Source of the DNA: Mycobacterium sp. E796
GTDB taxonomy: Bacteria > Actinomycetota > Actinomycetes > Mycobacteriales > Mycobacteriaceae
Direction of reading: 5' to 3'
Length of the DNA stretch: 41,643 nucleotides
Assembly (NCBI RefSeq): GCF_001672815.1
Contig: NZ_LZKK01000184.1
Coordinates: 1-41,643, forward strand
Both the position numbers and the translations under genes were made by a program. The notes under the pieces are model-generated. The model saw only the letters and a list, made by a program, of their open reading frames with translations, did no database searches and was not told where the DNA came from. Below, piece after piece: positions 10,225 through 17,577 of the stretch (position 1 is the first letter of the stretch; every line of letters begins with the position of its first letter).

Positions 10225-10772
10225 CCGATGTCGTCCGCCTGACCCTGGTGTCGCACGCGATGACCGACGCCATGGCCGACGGGCGCTTCCCCGCGGACGA
10301 GCCCCTCAACGGCCTCGGCCTTCGGCAGGCGAAAAAGGCTGGGCGCCTTGAGGTCGATGGGACCACGCGCCAACTCACGGGTCCCGAGCGGCGCGCCCGC
10401 CAAACCGCCCAGCTGCTGGGCCTGCACGCCACGGTCGAGCCGCGGCTGGCCGACCTCGATTGCGGCGGGTGGTGCGGGCAGACCCTGCGGGCCGTCGGCC
10501 CCGCCGATCTCGAGACGTGGCTGACCGATCCGGCGGGGGCGCCGCATGGCGGCGAGTCGATCGTCGCCCTGACGGACCGGGTGGCCGGCTGGCTGGAGTC
10601 CCTGACCGGCGACGCGTCGCCCACGGTGGCGGTGACGCACCCCGCGGTGATCCGCGCCGCCATCCTGCGCGGCCTGGATGCGCCGCCGAAGTCGTTCTGG
10701 CGCATCGATATTGCGCCGGTCAGTCGCACAGTGCTGCATTTCCGAAGCGGCCGCTGGACGCTGCGTTTGTGA
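10221..10772 (+). CDS. Histidine-phosphatase-like protein, third gene of the cobalt/B12 operon
   Basis: The 183-aa product has the phosphoglycerate-mutase-like fold. It keeps GPERRARQTAQLLGL, a DLDCGGWCGQTL segment like the family's acidic-glycine-tryptophan motif, and THPAVIRAAIL with the second histidine. The N-terminal RHG motif is SHA (LTLVSHAMTDA): the phospho-acceptor histidine remains but the arginine before it is serine. It starts at ATG 10221, overlapping cbtA by 4 bp, so it is under the riboswitch. A related B12 enzyme is CobC (alpha-ribazole phosphatase), which makes a cobalamin role attractive but unproven. The arginine loss leaves catalysis uncertain. Confidence 0.85.
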   Translation: MTDVVRLTLVSHAMTDAMADGRFPADEPLNGLGLRQAKKAGRLEVDGTTRQLTGPERRARQTAQLLGLHATVEPRLADLDCGGWCGQTLRAVGPADLETWLTDPAGAPHGGESIVALTDRVAGWLESLTGDASPTVAVTHPAVIRAAILRGLDAPPKSFWRIDIAPVSRTVLHFRSGRWTLRL

Positions 10773-10808
10773 GTTCCTGGCGGCTCTCCAGGTCATGCGG
10801 CTTGCCTA

Positions 10809-10838
10809 GAATTTGATAGCGCGGGCGCTATCGAATTC
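10809..10838. repeat. Inverted repeat between convergent genes, possible two-way terminator
   Basis: GAATTTGATAGCGC at 10809-10822 pairs with GCGCTATCGAATTC at 10825-10838, 13 of 14 positions, across a 2-nt centre. It is the main feature of the 86-bp gap between the phosphatase gene and the convergent minus-strand gene. No T-tract follows, so it may instead be a binding site. Confidence 0.6.
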
Positions 10839-10858
10839 GTGAGTCACTATCCCTAGCG

Positions 10859-11575
10859 TCATCCGGCGGCCGACGCCGGTCTGATCTCTACACTCGGCGG
10901 CTCGCGCAGCCACGCCGTGGAGACCGTCGACCACTCCCCGACGCCGACATGGGAGCCGAACCGAGTCGTCGAGATCTTGGGATGGGCCAGCAGCAGTCCC
11001 GCCGCTGACAGGTGTACGGCATCCCAGCACTCCGCGATCGCCGGCCAGTCCGGGTACTTGCAGCCGCCCGCCGTGACGGTGTTCGCGTCGATCAACTCGG
11101 CCCAATCACGGGCCGAGTCGACCCGCGCCACGCGAACCCGGGCGACGTCGAAATGCACCTCCCAGCGCGGCGCTTCGCGTCTCAGGTTCTCGCCGCAGAG
11201 GGTCCACGAGTCCTCGTCCTCCGTGATCGGCGTCGAGGTCCAGAACGCGCCGGCCGGCAACGCACTCAACGGGTCCCGATTGCCGATGCGGGGTGCGCGC
11301 ACTTCGCCGATCGCTCCCTGATGGATCTGCGGCGAGCCGAATGTCGCCAGCCCGGTTAAGGCCGCAAGGCCGGCGATGTCGTGGCTGCGCAGCTCCGGAT
11401 CGTTAACGTCGAGGTTCGCCACCTCTCGATAGCGATCGGAGTACAGATAACCGCTGACGGCCGAGGTCGCCGCCCGGATCAGCCTCTCGGGTACGGCGAG
11501 GCCACCGAAGGAGCGCATGTCATCGACGAACAGCCGCCCCGGAAAGGTATCCAGCAGCGACTCGCGAACAGTCAC
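10859..11575 (-). CDS. Uncharacterised protein, last gene of the mhuD-lpqF operon
   Basis: I do not recognise this 238-aa protein with confidence. It has no signal peptide or membrane segment. Visible landmarks are a helical N-terminal part and then GAFWTSTPITEDEDSWTLCG. These are followed by a mixed strand region rich in VRVARVDSARDW and by YPDWPAIAECWDAVHLS. The order of a WTS motif, a VDS/DW strand and a WDAVHL motif recalls some ADP-ribosyltransferase-like actinobacterial proteins, but this is only a resemblance. GTG 11575 lies four bases after the lpqF stop, so it is likely translated from the same message. Confidence 0.7.
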   Translation of the reverse strand: MTVRESLLDTFPGRLFVDDMRSFGGLAVPERLIRAATSAVSGYLYSDRYREVANLDVNDPELRSHDIAGLAALTGLATFGSPQIHQGAIGEVRAPRIGNRDPLSALPAGAFWTSTPITEDEDSWTLCGENLRREAPRWEVHFDVARVRVARVDSARDWAELIDANTVTAGGCKYPDWPAIAECWDAVHLSAAGLLLAHPKISTTRFGSHVGVGEWSTVSTAWLREPPSVEIRPASAAG

Positions 11576-11579
11576 CCGG

Positions 11580-12944
11580 CTACTTGGGCCCGATCAGCGC
11601 GAATGCCTGCCTGGCGACCTGCAGCATCCAGCCCGTCACCCGGGGGCCGTGATCGCGGGGCCAGTTGAGCTGAAAGCTGACCACCCACGGCTGCTGGTTC
11701 TTGTCGACGGCGTACCAGCTGAACGTCAGATCACCGGGCAGCCCACCGGCTTTCGCGCCGATATACGGCCAGATGTTGCGGTCCAACTGGATGCCGGCCA
11801 CCGCGGAAAGGATCTGCCTGACCGGTGCGGCCGGCCCGACCGCGTCGGCTTGCAGCGCCACGTGCACCCGGCAGATGTCCTCGGCGCTGCCGTACCACTC
11901 CGCGCCGTAGGCCGACGCCGGGGTGTGGGCATGGGCCGGATCCGGTTGGTAGGGAGTCGAATCCGCCTGCGCCAGCAGCTGGGCGCGCACCTGCTTGGAG
12001 CCCTGCTTCCACTGGTCGCGCAGATCAGGTTTGCCCCAGCCGACGGAGAACAGCTCATACATCGTGGGGAACGGCGTCATGCTGCCCGGGTCGTGATGCC
12101 CCGCGGTGGCGAGCGCCTCCTCGATGGCGTGCGTTCCCAGTCTTCCGATCAGCAGGTCGGTGGCCATGTTGTCGCTGGTGGCGATCATCTTCTCGGCCGC
12201 CGTGCGCACCGAAACCTGTGCTCCCACAGGCAACTCCAGCCCCGACGAGCCGACCGCCCGGCCCTTCTCGGTGACGGTGAGCTGATCGTCCCACGACACG
12301 GTGCCGTTTCGGACGGCGCCGGCGACCGCGTGCAGCACGTACAACTTGAAAATCGATGCCAGCGGCAGCGATTCGGCGGTGTTGGTGCCGGCGACCGGGT
12401 CGCAGCGCCCGTTGTCGACCTTGGCGGCCTGGTAGGAATAGCGGGCGCCCGTCTTGCTCAGCACGGCGTCGACGTCGCGCCAGGAGTTGATCTTCGGCGG
12501 CTGGGTGTCGACGTCGAACCGGTCGACCCGGCCCTCGTCGTCGGTGTGTATCCGAATGTCTTGCCGCGCGCCGTACGACGTGACCAGGTGCAGCGTGGCG
12601 ACGCTGGCGCCGAGGTCGACGGCGTCGAGGGTGAAGGGGCGATCCCACCACAGCCCCTCCATGGTGGTCTCGACCGACTCGACCTTCTCGGGCGCGGCCA
12701 GGGTGCCCACCCCGACCGGGCCGATCGGCCAGTCCGAGTTCAGCATGTCCAACGTCTGCTGCGCGCGGATGCCGGGAGGCGTCCGGGTGTCGATCTGCCG
12801 GCCCGGGTTCGCCGCGTTGGCCTGCGGGGAGGGGGAGGGGGCGCAACCCGGCGCCAGGGTCACCACCAGCGCCGCCGCGGCGCCCAACGCCGCCGCGCGG
12901 CGCCGAGCCGATCGGTCGCTAATTACCCTGCTTGCTGCCGGCAA
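11580..12944 (-). CDS. lpqF: LpqF, beta-lactamase-like lipoprotein
   Basis: The N-terminus has an arginine-rich start, a hydrophobic stretch and the lipobox LAPGC with Cys34, so the protein is probably lipid-anchored outside the membrane. The C-terminal part has serine beta-lactamase/DD-peptidase landmarks: SIFK (Ser-x-x-Lys), SDN in IATSDNMATD, and KAGG in place of KTG. An N-terminal domain of about 130 residues precedes it. It matches Rv3593. The KAGG change and lack of known activity leave its substrate open. The start is uncertain: TTG at 12944 overlaps mhuD by 26 bp and is the best available in-frame start that leaves a full signal peptide. A G-rich run at 12826-12841 encodes the Pro-Ser repeat after the lipobox. 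Confidence 0.9.
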   Translation of the reverse strand: MPAASRVISDRSARRRAAALGAAAALVVTLAPGCAPSPSPQANAANPGRQIDTRTPPGIRAQQTLDMLNSDWPIGPVGVGTLAAPEKVESVETTMEGLWWDRPFTLDAVDLGASVATLHLVTSYGARQDIRIHTDDEGRVDRFDVDTQPPKINSWRDVDAVLSKTGARYSYQAAKVDNGRCDPVAGTNTAESLPLASIFKLYVLHAVAGAVRNGTVSWDDQLTVTEKGRAVGSSGLELPVGAQVSVRTAAEKMIATSDNMATDLLIGRLGTHAIEEALATAGHHDPGSMTPFPTMYELFSVGWGKPDLRDQWKQGSKQVRAQLLAQADSTPYQPDPAHAHTPASAYGAEWYGSAEDICRVHVALQADAVGPAAPVRQILSAVAGIQLDRNIWPYIGAKAGGLPGDLTFSWYAVDKNQQPWVVSFQLNWPRDHGPRVTGWMLQVARQAFALIGPK

Positions 12945-13239
12945 CGTCCATCACGACCTCGAATTCCAGCAAAGATGCCCCGGTCGCCACCGGGTTGGCC
13001 CGCTCTCCGGCATGAGCCTCGATGGCGGGACCTTTCGCCCAGGCCTGGAAGGCGTCTTCGGACTCCCAATGCGTCACCACGAAGTAGCGGTTCTCGCCCT
13101 TGATCGGGCGCAGCAACTGGAAGCCGAGGAAACCGGGCTGGTTGTCCACCGCGTGCGCGCGGTGGGCGAACCGCTTCTCCAGCTCGGGGCCGGCGTCTGC
13201 GGGCACCTCGATTGCATTGATCTTCACCACTTGCGGCAT
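12919..13239 (-). CDS. mhuD: MhuD, heme-degrading monooxygenase
   Basis: MhuD breaks down heme to mycobilin and releases iron in the cytosol. The 106-aa ferredoxin-like protein keeps the catalytic set, here Asn8, Trp67 and His76 (one residue longer at the start than M. tuberculosis, where they are 7, 66 and 75). The motifs are KINAIEVP, THWESEDAFQAWAKG and AHAGERANPV. The ATG at 13239 follows a -10 element by six bases, so the message is probably leaderless. It is first in a minus-strand set with lpqF and the 10859-11575 gene. Confidence 0.96.
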   Translation of the reverse strand: MPQVVKINAIEVPADAGPELEKRFAHRAHAVDNQPGFLGFQLLRPIKGENRYFVVTHWESEDAFQAWAKGPAIEAHAGERANPVATGASLLEFEVVMDVAGSKQGN

Positions 13240-13251
13240 TCCGCTAGGCTA
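13240..13251 (-). promoter_or_regulatory. Leaderless promoter of mhuD
   Basis: On the minus strand TAGCCT (13251-13246) is followed by six bases and then the ATG at 13239, the usual spacing of a mycobacterial leaderless start. Confidence 0.6.
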
Positions 13252-13302
13252 CCGCGCCGCCCGCCTTAACCGACTCCCGGGCGGGCCACGCAAGATGGTG
13301 AT

Positions 13303-14070
13303 ATGCCCAGCGACCTGTTGACCTGCCGCGGTGGCCGGGGTGAGCCGTTGGTGCTGGTGCACGGCCTGATGGGCCGCGGCACCACCTGGTCGCGCCAGCT
13401 GCCGTGGCTGGCGCGGTTGGGCACCGTCTACACCTACGACGCCCCCTGGCACCGGGGCCGTGACGTCGACGACCCGCACCCGATCAGCACCGAACGCTTC
13501 GTCGCCGATCTGGCCGACGCGGTCGACTCCCTGGGAACGGCTGCCAGAATGGTCGGGCATTCGATGGGGGCCCTGCACTCGTGGTGCCTCGCCGCGGAGC
13601 GCCCGGATCTGGTCTCGGCACTCGTGATCGAGGACATGGCGCCGGACTTCCGCGGCCGCACCACCGGGCCGTGGGAGCCCTGGCTGCACGCCCTTCCGGT
13701 CGAATTCGACTCTGCCGAGCAAGTATTCGACGAGTTCGGGCCCGTCGCCGGGCAATATTTTCTGGACGCCTTCGACCGCACCGAACGCGGGTGGCGCCTG
13801 CACGGGCACACCCCGCGCTGGATCGAGATCGCGGCCGAATGGGGGACCCGGGACTACTGGGCACAGTGGGCGGCCGTGCGGGCCCCGGCGCTGCTGATCG
13901 AGGCAGGCAACTCCGTAACCCCGCCGGGCCAGATGCGCGCGATGACCGAAACATCCTCCGCGACAACGTATTTGCACGTACCGGAGGCCGGTCACCTGAT
14001 CCACGACGAGGCGCCACAGGTGTATCGCGAGGCCGTGGAGTCGTTTCTGGCGGTCAGCGCCGGCCGGTAA
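13303..14070 (+). CDS. Alpha/beta hydrolase (Rv3591c-like)
   Basis: The 255-aa protein has the alpha/beta-hydrolase fold. HGLMGRG forms the oxyanion site, GHSMGAL holds the nucleophile serine, and AGHLIHDEAP carries the catalytic histidine. The acid is probably the aspartate of IEDMAPD or an acid near LLIEAGN. There is no signal peptide, so it is cytosolic. The ATG at 13303 lies 63 bp from the divergent mhuD start, with a weak -10-like CAAGAT seven bases before it. Its last 17 bp overlap the convergent GMC gene. The substrate is unknown. Confidence 0.93.
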   Translation: MPSDLLTCRGGRGEPLVLVHGLMGRGTTWSRQLPWLARLGTVYTYDAPWHRGRDVDDPHPISTERFVADLADAVDSLGTAARMVGHSMGALHSWCLAAERPDLVSALVIEDMAPDFRGRTTGPWEPWLHALPVEFDSAEQVFDEFGPVAGQYFLDAFDRTERGWRLHGHTPRWIEIAAEWGTRDYWAQWAAVRAPALLIEAGNSVTPPGQMRAMTETSSATTYLHVPEAGHLIHDEAPQVYREAVESFLAVSAGR

Positions 14071-15751
14071 TCCCACGCGCGGTGCGCAGCGCCACCGCCA
14101 TGAGCGTGTTCGTCGGGTTCTGACAACCGGACGTGACGAACACGCTGCCGTCGGCGACAAAAACGTTGTCCATCTGGTGCATTCGCCCGTTGGGGTCGAC
14201 GACGCTGGTCGCCGGGGACACGCCCATCTGCATTCCGCCCATCACGTGTTTGGTGTTCGGCGGCGTGCCGCCGCCCAGCTTTCGTTCCAGGCCGTCCGGG
14301 ACGGCGGCGAACAGCTGCGCGCCGGCCGCCGCCATCATCGCGGTGATGGGCACCAGGTAGAACGTCTGTGCCACCGCCTCGTGCCTGCCGGGCGCCCAGG
14401 TCACGCGAGCCACCGGCTGGCCGTTGAGGTCCGTGACCGTCGGGTCGAGGGTGACGTTGTTGGTCAGGTATGGCAGGTCGGTGCCGATGAAGTTCACGCC
14501 GGCGAGCCGGTCGCGCAGCAGCGAGGCGCGCATCAGGTCCTTGAACGGGCTGCCGAACAGCTGCACCCCGGGCAGGAATCCGAGGATCTCCTGGTAGAAC
14601 TTTCCCTCCGTGATCGGGTCCTGGCTGCCGCCCAGCTCGCACAGCCCGCCGCGGATGTAGGGCAGCCCGGCCAGCTTCGCCGCAAGCCGGGCCCCGGGGA
14701 AGTTGGGATCGCAGAAATCCTCCATGCACTGCGTGATCGAGCGGCCACGGTAGGCGTGCACTCGCTGGTCGAGGTAGATGCCGAACCCGTCGACGAAGTT
14801 GTGGAACATCAGCCGCGCGCCGATCCGCCCGCTGGCGTCGGGCAGGCCGGACAGCAACGCCAGGCGCGCGGTCTCGATCGCCGACGCGGCCAGCACCACC
14901 AGGTCCGCGCTTTCCCCGCCCGGGCTGCCGCGCGGGTCGAGATAGGAGACACCGGTGGCCCGCCGGCCGGTGAAATTCACCTTGGTGACGGTCGTTTCGG
15001 GACGTAACTGCGCCCGCCCGGTCCGCAGCGCCACCCGCAGCGGGGCGAGCGCGCCCACCCGGGCCGAGATCGGGCAACCATAGTTGCTGCAGAAACCGCA
15101 GTTATTGCACGCCGGGCGGCCGTCGTATTCGACCGAATTGATCGCGGTCGGGAACGGATACGGATGCAGCCCGATTCGCTTGGCCCCCTTGGCGATCAGC
15201 GTCGACGAGCGCTGCTGCGGCCCGGGCGGCATCGGGTATTGCCGCGAGCGCGGCGCGTGCTTCAACGAGAGCGCGGGAATCGTCCCGACGTCGCCCTGCG
15301 TCCCGAGCAGCACCTCGATGATGTCGTAGTACGGTGCGATCTCGCTGTATTCGAACGGCCAGTCCTGCACGTCCGCGCCCGGCTGCGGGCCGAGCATCGA
15401 CAGCCCCTTGAAGTCGATGTCCCAGAACCGCGGCACCTTGGCGTCCCAGTGCACGGTCCCGCCGCCGACGGTCACCGGAAGCTCGTTGACCGGGCCGACG
15501 TAGCCGGCGGCCTGGGAGGCGTTGTGTCGGTAGGTGCGCGGGTAGGCGAGCGGGTCGGGCTGCTCGAAGTAGCGGTACAGCGACTTGAGTTCGTCGTTGG
15601 CGAATGTGGTCCCGAGCGGACCGGTGCCCTCCAGGTTGGTGAAGTAGTTCGATCCCTTCTCGAATATCACGACATCCCAACCGTTTTCGGCCAGCTCCAT
15701 CGCCACCGTCGACCCGCCGGCGCCGGAGCCGACGATGACCGCCTTAGGCAC
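14054..15751 (-). CDS. GMC-family FAD dehydrogenase with cysteine cluster
   Basis: The 565-aa product starts with the FAD-binding VGSGAGGSTVAMELAENGWDVVIFEKG. It has GGGTVHWDAKVPRFW, the GMC substrate-side loop, and ends with FVADGSVFVTSGCQNPTNTLMAVALRTA. At about residues 210-225 it carries CNNCGFCSNYGC (C-x2-C-x2-C-x4-C), which could hold an iron-sulfur centre as in FAD-dependent gluconate or glucose dehydrogenases. Such enzymes pair with a Tat-exported small subunit, and one is encoded just upstream with an 8-bp overlap. The usual cytochrome c subunit is absent. The substrate is probably a sugar, sugar acid or alcohol. The start is GTG 15751. Confidence 0.9.
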   Translation of the reverse strand: MPKAVIVGSGAGGSTVAMELAENGWDVVIFEKGSNYFTNLEGTGPLGTTFANDELKSLYRYFEQPDPLAYPRTYRHNASQAAGYVGPVNELPVTVGGGTVHWDAKVPRFWDIDFKGLSMLGPQPGADVQDWPFEYSEIAPYYDIIEVLLGTQGDVGTIPALSLKHAPRSRQYPMPPGPQQRSSTLIAKGAKRIGLHPYPFPTAINSVEYDGRPACNNCGFCSNYGCPISARVGALAPLRVALRTGRAQLRPETTVTKVNFTGRRATGVSYLDPRGSPGGESADLVVLAASAIETARLALLSGLPDASGRIGARLMFHNFVDGFGIYLDQRVHAYRGRSITQCMEDFCDPNFPGARLAAKLAGLPYIRGGLCELGGSQDPITEGKFYQEILGFLPGVQLFGSPFKDLMRASLLRDRLAGVNFIGTDLPYLTNNVTLDPTVTDLNGQPVARVTWAPGRHEAVAQTFYLVPITAMMAAAGAQLFAAVPDGLERKLGGGTPPNTKHVMGGMQMGVSPATSVVDPNGRMHQMDNVFVADGSVFVTSGCQNPTNTLMAVALRTARGITGRR

Positions 15752-16532
15752 TCACGCCGCCCCTTCCGCCCAGTTTGCCGATGACCTGTTCCCAGCCACC
15801 GCGGCGCAGGCGGTTGATGATGTCGCTGAGGACGACCACGTCCCACTGAACCGCCTGCACCTCGGCGGGGGTGTATCCGCGCGGCTGGGAGTCCCCGGGG
15901 TACTTGATGTCCTTCCAGCCCACCAGGTTCGCGTTGCCGCCGTACTCGGGGACGCTGTACATCGCCTCGATGGTGTGACCGAACAGCACGCCGGCGAACG
16001 TCGCCGCCGGACCGTGGGCCAGGATTAGGTCCTGCTTCACCCCAGGGATCGCGGTGAAGTCGCCGCCCGCCTGCTGGTCGAGTAACGCGATGCCGCTGCT
16101 GTATTGGTCGCGCAGCTGCGTCAGGCGCTGCTGCCACGCGTAGGCCTGGGCGCGGTTGAGCGGCACGAAGGTGGCCATGTAGTCCTGCGAGCCGCCGGCG
16201 CGATTGCTCCACGGCCCGCCGGCGTGCACGTCGGCGGGCGTGACGTCGAAGACCGACAACATCCGGTCAAGGTAGTTGACGACGTTCGCCTCGTGCGCCC
16301 CCGGGCCGAACTCGACCGGGCAGTCCTGCGGCCCGGGGATCAGGCGGCGGGTGGCGGCGTCGAGCACCGCGGCCTGGTGCTGCGTCAGGAAGCGGTAGCC
16401 CGGGTCGGCCGACGCGACGGGCACGGCGCCCCTCATGGCGGCGGCCAGCGGCAGCAGGCTCAGGCCGCCGAGGACCGCGCGCCGGGACACCGGCGGCAAG
16501 CGGGATCCCTGGCCGGCCTCCTCGCTGGGCAC
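15744..16532 (-). CDS. Gluconate 2-dehydrogenase subunit 3-like protein, Tat-exported
   Basis: The 262-aa product has a twin-arginine signal, SRRAVLGGLSLLPLAAAM, ending near residue 35. The rest resembles the small (gamma) subunit of membrane gluconate dehydrogenases (LTQHQAAVLDAATRRLIPG, ..WDVVVLSDIINRL). That subunit carries the flavoprotein partner across the membrane, which fits the GMC gene downstream (8-bp overlap). The GTG at 16532 is chosen because TACCCT stands six bases before it on the minus strand and the Tat signal is then of normal length. The frame is open back to 16700, where an earlier start would add an unlikely basic extension. Confidence 0.88.
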   Translation of the reverse strand: MPSEEAGQGSRLPPVSRRAVLGGLSLLPLAAAMRGAVPVASADPGYRFLTQHQAAVLDAATRRLIPGPQDCPVEFGPGAHEANVVNYLDRMLSVFDVTPADVHAGGPWSNRAGGSQDYMATFVPLNRAQAYAWQQRLTQLRDQYSSGIALLDQQAGGDFTAIPGVKQDLILAHGPAATFAGVLFGHTIEAMYSVPEYGGNANLVGWKDIKYPGDSQPRGYTPAEVQAVQWDVVVLSDIINRLRRGGWEQVIGKLGGRGGVSA

Positions 16533-16758
16533 ATCGGCAGGGTATGACGCGGATATGAGTCTGACGTGGAACGCGGACCGGGCGGCGTGTCGCGTTGCGC
16601 GGGAACGGGCTTGTGGGATAACGCCCCGCGCTTCCGGCTCGCCGTCCCGCTCCCGGCCAGGGCCCGAAGCCGGACCCCGAGGTGCGGACCGCGGCACCAT
16701 TTGATAAATTCTTCAATCGTTCGAATATAGGAAACGTGGAGTCTTCAGGAGAGCTGCC
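16533..16758. promoter_or_regulatory. Divergent promoter region between the GMC pair and the arsR-hyc operon
   Basis: For the plus strand, TTGATA (16701-16706) and GAATAT (16723-16728) form a -35/-10 pair with 16-bp spacing. Between them lies an imperfect dyad, TTCAATCGTTCGAA (16712-16725), a likely operator for the ArsR protein. For the minus strand, TACCCT (16545-16540) precedes the GTG at 16532. The 16700-16730 stretch is strikingly AT-rich for this genome. No clear DosR box was seen. Confidence 0.55.
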
Positions 16759-17094
16759 GTGTCGGTGCCGCTGTACAAGGTCAAGGCCGAGTTCTTCAAG
16801 ACGTTGGGGCACCCGGCGCGGATCAGGGTCCTCGAGCTTCTCGTCACCGGGGACAAGTCGGTCGCCGAACTGCTGCCCGAGGTGGGGCTGGAGTCGTCGA
16901 ACCTGTCGCAGCAGCTCGGGGTGTTGCGCCGCGCGGGTGTGGTCGACGCGCGCCGCGACGGCAACACGATGATCTATTCGATCGCCTCGCCGGACATCGC
17001 CGAGCTGCTGTTGGTTGCGCGCAAGGTTCTCACCGGGGTGCTCAGCGACCGCGTGGCGGTGTTGGAGGACCTGCGCGCCGGCGGCGCGGGGTAG
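16759..17094 (+). CDS. ArsR-family winged-helix regulator (Rv0081-like)
   Basis: The 111-aa protein has the ArsR/SmtB fold, with TLGHPARIRVLELL and the recognition helix in ESSNLSQQLGVLRRAGVV. It contains no cysteine and only one histidine, so the usual metal sites of the family are absent and the signal it senses must be something else. It matches Rv0081, which heads the same operon in M. tuberculosis and is a hub of the hypoxia response there. The GTG at 16759 has AGGAGAG upstream. The operon continues after 3 bp. Repression of its own promoter through the dyad at 16712-16725 is likely. Confidence 0.93.
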   Translation: MSVPLYKVKAEFFKTLGHPARIRVLELLVTGDKSVAELLPEVGLESSNLSQQLGVLRRAGVVDARRDGNTMIYSIASPDIAELLLVARKVLTGVLSDRVAVLEDLRAGGAG

Positions 17095-17097
17095 CGC

Positions 17098-17577
17098 ATG
17101 GGGTGGATCCGCAAAGCGTTCCGGGTCGGCCGGATCGCCGAACCCGCTACCCCCGCACTGCGGCCGGTGGTGAAACCGCTTGCCGGGGTGCGTGGTTCGC
17201 TTCAGGTCCGCCACGTCGACGCGGGTTCCTGCAACGGGTGCGAGGTGGAGATCGCCGGGGCGTTCGGACCGGTGTACGACGCCGAGCGGTTCGGTGCGCG
17301 GTTGGTGGCCTCCCCGCGCCACGCCGACGCGCTGCTGGTGACGGGCGTGGTGACGCGCAACATGGCGGGCCCGTTGGCCGCGACGCTCGAAGCCACCCCG
17401 CTGCCGCGCCGGGTGATCGCCTGCGGTGACTGCGCCCTGAACCGCGGGGTTTTCGCGGACGCGTACGGCGTGGTCGGCGCGGTGGGTGAGCTGGTGGAAG
17501 TCGACGTGGAGATCCCGGGCTGCCCGCCGACCCCGGGTCAGATCGTCGAGGCGCTCAGATCGGTGACCGGCAAGTGA
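17098..17577 (+). CDS. NuoB-like small subunit of the hydrogenase-like complex (Rv0082-like)
   Basis: The 159-aa product is related to NuoB and to the small subunit of group 4 hydrogenases. It keeps the residues for one [4Fe-4S] cluster: Cys45 and Cys48 in GSCNGCE, Cys112 in CGDC and Cys142 in GCPPTP. The cluster would be the last in the chain, facing the large subunit. It starts three bases after the arsR stop and overlaps the next gene by 4 bp. The intact cluster contrasts with the missing Ni-Fe ligands in the large subunit encoded by the last gene of the operon. Confidence 0.92.
   Translation: MGWIRKAFRVGRIAEPATPALRPVVKPLAGVRGSLQVRHVDAGSCNGCEVEIAGAFGPVYDAERFGARLVASPRHADALLVTGVVTRNMAGPLAATLEATPLPRRVIACGDCALNRGVFADAYGVVGAVGELVEVDVEIPGCPPTPGQIVEALRSVTGK

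Noticed and set aside
12826..12841. G-rich run as a G-quadruplex
   Set aside because: There are only three G tracts, split by single A bases; they are explained by Pro-Ser codons of LpqF on the other strand.
16533..16758. DosR box before the ArsR gene
   Set aside because: No 20-bp GGGAC/GTCCC palindrome was found, although the M. tuberculosis operon lies beside the dormancy regulon.
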